From contig JBEVKV010000469.1 in assembly GCA_040509515.1 (NCBI GenBank), positions 1 to 24,483 of the forward strand: 24,483 nucleotides of DNA, given 5' to 3'. Under the pieces are notes generated by a model that was not told where the DNA came from, ran no database searches, and was given only the letters and a program-made list of their open reading frames with translations. Position numbers and translations under genes: made by a program. This DNA comes from QHXN01 sp040509515 (GTDB lineage: Bacteria > Acidobacteriota > Blastocatellia > Pyrinomonadales > Pyrinomonadaceae). Position 1 is the stretch's first letter, and each line of letters opens with the position of its first letter. Positions 21,640 to 24,483 of the stretch are shown one piece after another.

Positions 21640-22491
21640 ATGAAGTTCAAGAAGTTTGCCCTGACGGCATTACTGTTGTTACTCGGCGTCGCGGCCCTCG
21701 TCGGCCCGAAGGCCGACAGCTCCACCGGCCAAAACACCATCAGGATGGAGGCGGCCGAGCCGGGCTCCATCGAGGAGCTTGCGCAGGAGGCGGCCGCCAA
21801 CGGGCAGTCGTACGTCGGCGTCCCGCTGCTGGTGCAGCACGAGGACGTCAACGGGTTCGAGGAGGCGAAGACCAACTACTCGGTGCTCGTCGCCCGCGCC
21901 GACTCCCGGCAGACCCTCCAGACCAGCCCCTTCAACGTCGCCACGTGGTACAGGTTCACCGTCACCGAGGTGCTCTCCACGAAGGTGCCGTTCGTCTGCG
22001 TCAACGGGAGGTGCGCGCCCCCAGCGGGTGTGGCCGGGCCCGGCGCGAACGAGCTGCTGCTGCCCAAGGCCGGCGGCACCGTCGTCAGCAACGGCGTGAC
22101 GGTCGAGCTGGCCGCGCAGGGCTTCCCCGACTTTGCCCTCGGGCAGTCGTACCTGCTCTTCATCGACTACGACGCCTCGTCGCGCCTCGGCGCTCCCGTA
22201 CTCGGCTCCATCGGGGTCTTCTCGGTCAACGCCTCCGGCGTCCTCGCCTCCATCTCGCCCGAGCCGAGCGACCTCAAGACCGACATCGCCAACCTCTACG
22301 GCAACTCACTGAATCAGGTCAGGGCGGCCTTCGGCTCGCCGTCGACGGGCTGCAACACGCTTCTGGAGCAGCAGTGCTACAACCGCGGCGGGAGCTGGGA
22401 TTCGGGCACATGCCAGTGCTTCTACGAGCCCGAATCCGACCCGTGCCCCATCAGGTGGAAGTGCTCGGGCGATGTGTACAACCAATACTGA
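21640..22491 (+). CDS. Exported protein with Cys-rich C-terminus, function unknown
   Basis: 283 residues. The N-terminus (KFKK, hydrophobic 7-22) is a signal peptide or signal anchor. The middle (about 78-200) contains WYRFTVTEVL, NELLLPKAGG and FALGQSYLLFIDYD...GVFSV, the same pattern as in the protein at 23738-24418 (YYKVRVEEVLKG, MSVPGGK, RRYVLFLD, GVYEL), so the two probably share a domain. The C-terminal 46 residues are Cys-rich (238, 246, 258, 260, 269, 275), with QQCYNRGGSWDSGTCQC, a C-x4-GG-x-W-x4-C-x-C motif that suggests disulfides in an extracytoplasmic protein. No known family assigned. It is the first of three genes in the same direction encoding exported proteins (91-base gap to the next). 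Confidence 0.8.
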   Translation: MKFKKFALTALLLLLGVAALVGPKADSSTGQNTIRMEAAEPGSIEELAQEAAANGQSYVGVPLLVQHEDVNGFEEAKTNYSVLVARADSRQTLQTSPFNVATWYRFTVTEVLSTKVPFVCVNGRCAPPAGVAGPGANELLLPKAGGTVVSNGVTVELAAQGFPDFALGQSYLLFIDYDASSRLGAPVLGSIGVFSVNASGVLASISPEPSDLKTDIANLYGNSLNQVRAAFGSPSTGCNTLLEQQCYNRGGSWDSGTCQCFYEPESDPCPIRWKCSGDVYNQY

Positions 22492-22581
22492 GGCCGGAGC
22501 CGGCACCCTCTCGTTCCACCTTTCAACTTCAGGTAGACCTCTGACAGAGCCGGGAGTTATCCGGGCGTGGATTGAAACATC

Positions 22582-23685
22582 ATGAGAACCATACTCTGTT
22601 CGTTGCTCTTAGTGATGACGCTGCTGACGAGCGTCGCCTTGGGCCACTGCCCCGAGTGCTTCAAGAACTTCGGGAATCCGCTCGGGCAGGCAGGCTCGGC
22701 GGCCGACGGGTCGGGGCGTCGCGTCCTCAACGTCAAGATTGCGACCACCGGGCCGGGGTCGTTCGCCGACGCGTCCGGCGCGGTCAACGCCAACATCCAG
22801 AACGGCGTCAACGGCGCGGCCACCGACTGGAACCGCGCGCGCACGGCCGACGGGCAGGCCACCAACTACTACTTAGACACCAACTACACGGGGGCCGGGG
22901 CCACCGTCGACGTGCGGATCGTCGCGGGGACGCCCTCGCCGGGTAACATCGCCGAGGTGATGGGTCATCCGAACGCCGGCGCGGGCGGCGCTTTCCTCAC
23001 CCCCCTCACCATCGTCGTCGACCCGGCCGCCAAGAATTGGGACCCGAACTTCCTGCGCTCGGTCATCGCGCACGAGTTGGGGCACGTCCTCGGGCTCTCG
23101 CACTCGGCGGGCTTCCGAACCTGCGGCCACACCATCATGAACCACGGCACGCCGAAGGGCGGGCGTATGACCGGCTCCGTCCAGCCGCAGGACGTGGCGA
23201 TGGCTAGGTTTCACTTCCAGAATCCCGCGAACTGTAACCACACGGCGAGCGTGAACGCGCCGCCCTTCACCACCGGGCCGACGCCGACGCCGACGCCGTT
23301 CGCGACGCCGACGCCCGACCCGACTTGCACCGATCAGGATCACGACGGCGTCTGCTTCTTCGACGACTGCGACGACAACGACCCGAACGTCGCCTTCGAC
23401 TCCGACGGCGACCACTACTGCTACCCCGACGACTGCGACGACTACAACGCGAACATCCACCCGGGCGCCCCGCTCAACTACAACACCGAGGGCGGCGAGG
23501 ATCGCAACTGCAACGGCGTTGACGACCTCACCGAGCAGTTCGGCAGTGGCGGCGGCGGTGGCGGTGGCGGTGGTGGCGGCGGTGGCGGCGGCTACTGCAC
23601 CCCGTACTACTGGGTCTATTACGAGTCGTACGACGGCGGGCGCACATGGCACGTCATCGACATCTCGTACGCCGGGTGCTGGTAA
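22582..23685 (+). CDS. Matrixin-like zinc metalloprotease with MopE-type metal-binding repeats and poly-Gly tract
   Basis: 367 residues. A signal peptide covers 1-21 (hydrophobic 4-20). The catalytic domain (about 47-215) has AHELGHVLGLSH with zinc ligands H164, H168, H174 and catalytic E165, and a Met-turn TIMNH (M186), the metzincin/matrixin pattern. After a TPTP linker (231-247), Asp/Cys repeats follow (DHDGVC, DDCDDNDPNV, DSDGDHYC, DDCDDYNANIHPGA, EDRNCNGVDD), matching the putative metal-binding motif family that includes MopE and resembling calcium loops. A run of 15 Gly (323-337) leads to an aromatic C-terminal tail with two Cys. The protein should be secreted or surface-bound. I see no clear prodomain cysteine switch, although HCPEC is at 22-26. 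Only a weak ribosome site (GTGGA) is seen. The substrate is unknown. Confidence 0.88.
   Translation: MRTILCSLLLVMTLLTSVALGHCPECFKNFGNPLGQAGSAADGSGRRVLNVKIATTGPGSFADASGAVNANIQNGVNGAATDWNRARTADGQATNYYLDTNYTGAGATVDVRIVAGTPSPGNIAEVMGHPNAGAGGAFLTPLTIVVDPAAKNWDPNFLRSVIAHELGHVLGLSHSAGFRTCGHTIMNHGTPKGGRMTGSVQPQDVAMARFHFQNPANCNHTASVNAPPFTTGPTPTPTPFATPTPDPTCTDQDHDGVCFFDDCDDNDPNVAFDSDGDHYCYPDDCDDYNANIHPGAPLNYNTEGGEDRNCNGVDDLTEQFGSGGGGGGGGGGGGGGGYCTPYYWVYYESYDGGRTWHVIDISYAGCW
23548..23592 (+). repeat. GGC/GGT triplet repeat encoding 15 Gly
   Basis: Fifteen consecutive Gly codons (mixed GGC and GGT) in the metalloprotease gene, between the metal-binding repeats and the aromatic C-terminal tail. The mixed codons mean it is not a pure microsatellite, but length changes by slippage remain possible. 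Confidence 0.9.
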
Positions 23686-23737
23686 ACCGCGGGCGTCAAT
23701 CTTTGCGCACGTCAGACATAGAGAGGGAGACTGAATC

Positions 23738-24418
23738 ATGAGAAAGTTTGTTTCCAAAAACGTCGCGCTCGTCGCGCTGCTGGCCGTGGCGGTCACGGCG
23801 CTGGCGGCGGCGACCGCCACCGTGGCGAAGCGCAACGGCGCCGCGCCCCCGTCGGCCGCCGCGAAAGACCCGCGCTCGCTTCGGGAGAAGTCCCGACGCG
23901 GCGGCGGCAAGTTCGTCGGCAACGTGGAGTTCAACAAGGGAGCCATGAAGGGCGACCTCGCGCAGCTCGTCGCGCACAGCGCGGCGGTCGTCGTCGCAAC
24001 GGTCGAAGAGAACCAATGCGCCATGTCGGGCGACGAGAGGGTCATCCGGACTTACTACAAAGTGCGGGTCGAGGAGGTGCTCAAGGGCGGCGTGGAGGCC
24101 GGCTCCGCGCTGACGATGAGCGTGCCGGGCGGCAAGGTGGGCTTCGAGGACGGCACCACCGCCGAGACGCAGGCCATGTGGTTCAGGAAGCTGGTCAACC
24201 ACCGCCGCTACGTGCTCTTCCTCGACCAGAAGGGGCGGGCCGACGAGTTCGTGACGACGGGCGGGCCGCAGGGCGTCTACGAGCTACCCGCGGACGGCCA
24301 GGGTGTCGTGACCCACAGCGGCCTGCGCGAAGACCCCCTGCGCCGGTATGACAAGAAGGACGTTCAGGAGTTCCTGAAGGAAGTCCGTGCGTCCGCCAAG
24401 AAGAAGAAGAACGCCTGA
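23738..24418 (+). CDS. Small exported protein, function unknown
   Basis: 226 residues; GGGAG lies 8 bases before the ATG. A signal peptide is clear (KNVALVALLAVAVTALAAAT, 8-27). The following segment to about 60 is Ala/Pro and Arg/Lys-rich. The core (about 70-190) reads DLAQLVAHSAAVVVATV, YYKVRVEEVLKGGVEAGSAL, VPGGKVGFEDG, RRYVLFLD, GVYELPADG, a pattern seen in several acidobacterial exported proteins and similar to the core of the protein at 21640-22491. The C-terminus is Lys-rich (KKKK). No enzymatic motif is visible. It is the last of the exported trio, 52 bases after the metalloprotease gene, and a strong hairpin follows its stop. Confidence 0.8.
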   Translation: MRKFVSKNVALVALLAVAVTALAAATATVAKRNGAAPPSAAAKDPRSLREKSRRGGGKFVGNVEFNKGAMKGDLAQLVAHSAAVVVATVEENQCAMSGDERVIRTYYKVRVEEVLKGGVEAGSALTMSVPGGKVGFEDGTTAETQAMWFRKLVNHRRYVLFLDQKGRADEFVTTGGPQGVYELPADGQGVVTHSGLREDPLRRYDKKDVQEFLKEVRASAKKKKNA

Positions 24419-24424
24419 AGGCTT

Positions 24425-24451
24425 CCGCCGGGGCGAAGCTAAGCCCGGCGG
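24425..24451 (+). terminator. Hairpin after last exported-protein gene
   Basis: CCGCCGGG (24425-24432) and CCCGGCGG (24444-24451) are perfect 8-bp complements around an 11-base loop, starting 7 bases after the stop codon. It is well placed as a transcription end, but no T-run follows within the window, so it may instead be a stabilising 3' hairpin or a Rho-linked end. Confidence 0.45.
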
Positions 24452-24483
24452 GTGCGGAACATCGGCGGCGGGACGGCTCCGGA

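Overview
The window is GC-rich, densely coded bacterial DNA. Its gene families (a sigma-70-like ECF factor next to a Ser/Thr kinase with a membrane helix and a TolB/WD40-like propeller, a DUF4142 protein, a giant RHS protein, MopE-type metal-binding repeats, several small exported proteins) are those I associate with Acidobacteriota, most likely the Blastocatellia/Pyrinomonadaceae. That placement is an inference from gene content; there is no rRNA or marker gene here.

Layout. 1-526 (minus): the start of an exported DUF4142 protein, preceded by an unusual run of inverted repeats (549-663). 882-1573 (minus): decayed genes, namely a 34-residue stub of a GlcG/HbpS-like protein, a catalase-family fragment and, just upstream and in another frame, what looks like a Crp/Fnr helix-turn-helix remnant. 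2102-10977 (plus): a 2790-residue exported RHS protein (propeller-like N-terminus, four PKD-like domains, a vWA domain, Ig-like domains, about 38 YD repeats, RHS core) ending in a probable PD-(D/E)XK nuclease, followed 23 bases later by a DUF4304 gene, the likely immunity protein. 11115-19427: two subtilases (minus) without signal peptides flank a sigma factor / receptor-like kinase pair (plus). The second subtilase carries a C-terminal 87-residue Cys-tailed segment that has its own in-frame ATG and a strong Shine-Dalgarno sequence. 19445-19780 (plus): a deleted IS6-family transposase remnant, 17 bases from the start of that subtilase. 20544-21260: a Crp/Fnr regulator with a Crp-geometry palindrome just downstream. 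21640-24418: three exported proteins in one direction, a matrixin-like zinc protease between two small proteins that seem to share a domain.

How they may work together. The RHS/DUF4304 pair reads as a polymorphic toxin with its immunity protein. The sigma/kinase pair is probably a membrane signalling module; whether it controls the two flanking intracellular-type subtilases is conjecture from position only. The exported trio may be under the adjacent Crp/Fnr regulator, supported only by the palindrome between them. The pseudogenes and the IS6 remnant mark two stretches (about 0.9-1.6 kb and 19.4-20.5 kb) as sites of past rearrangement.
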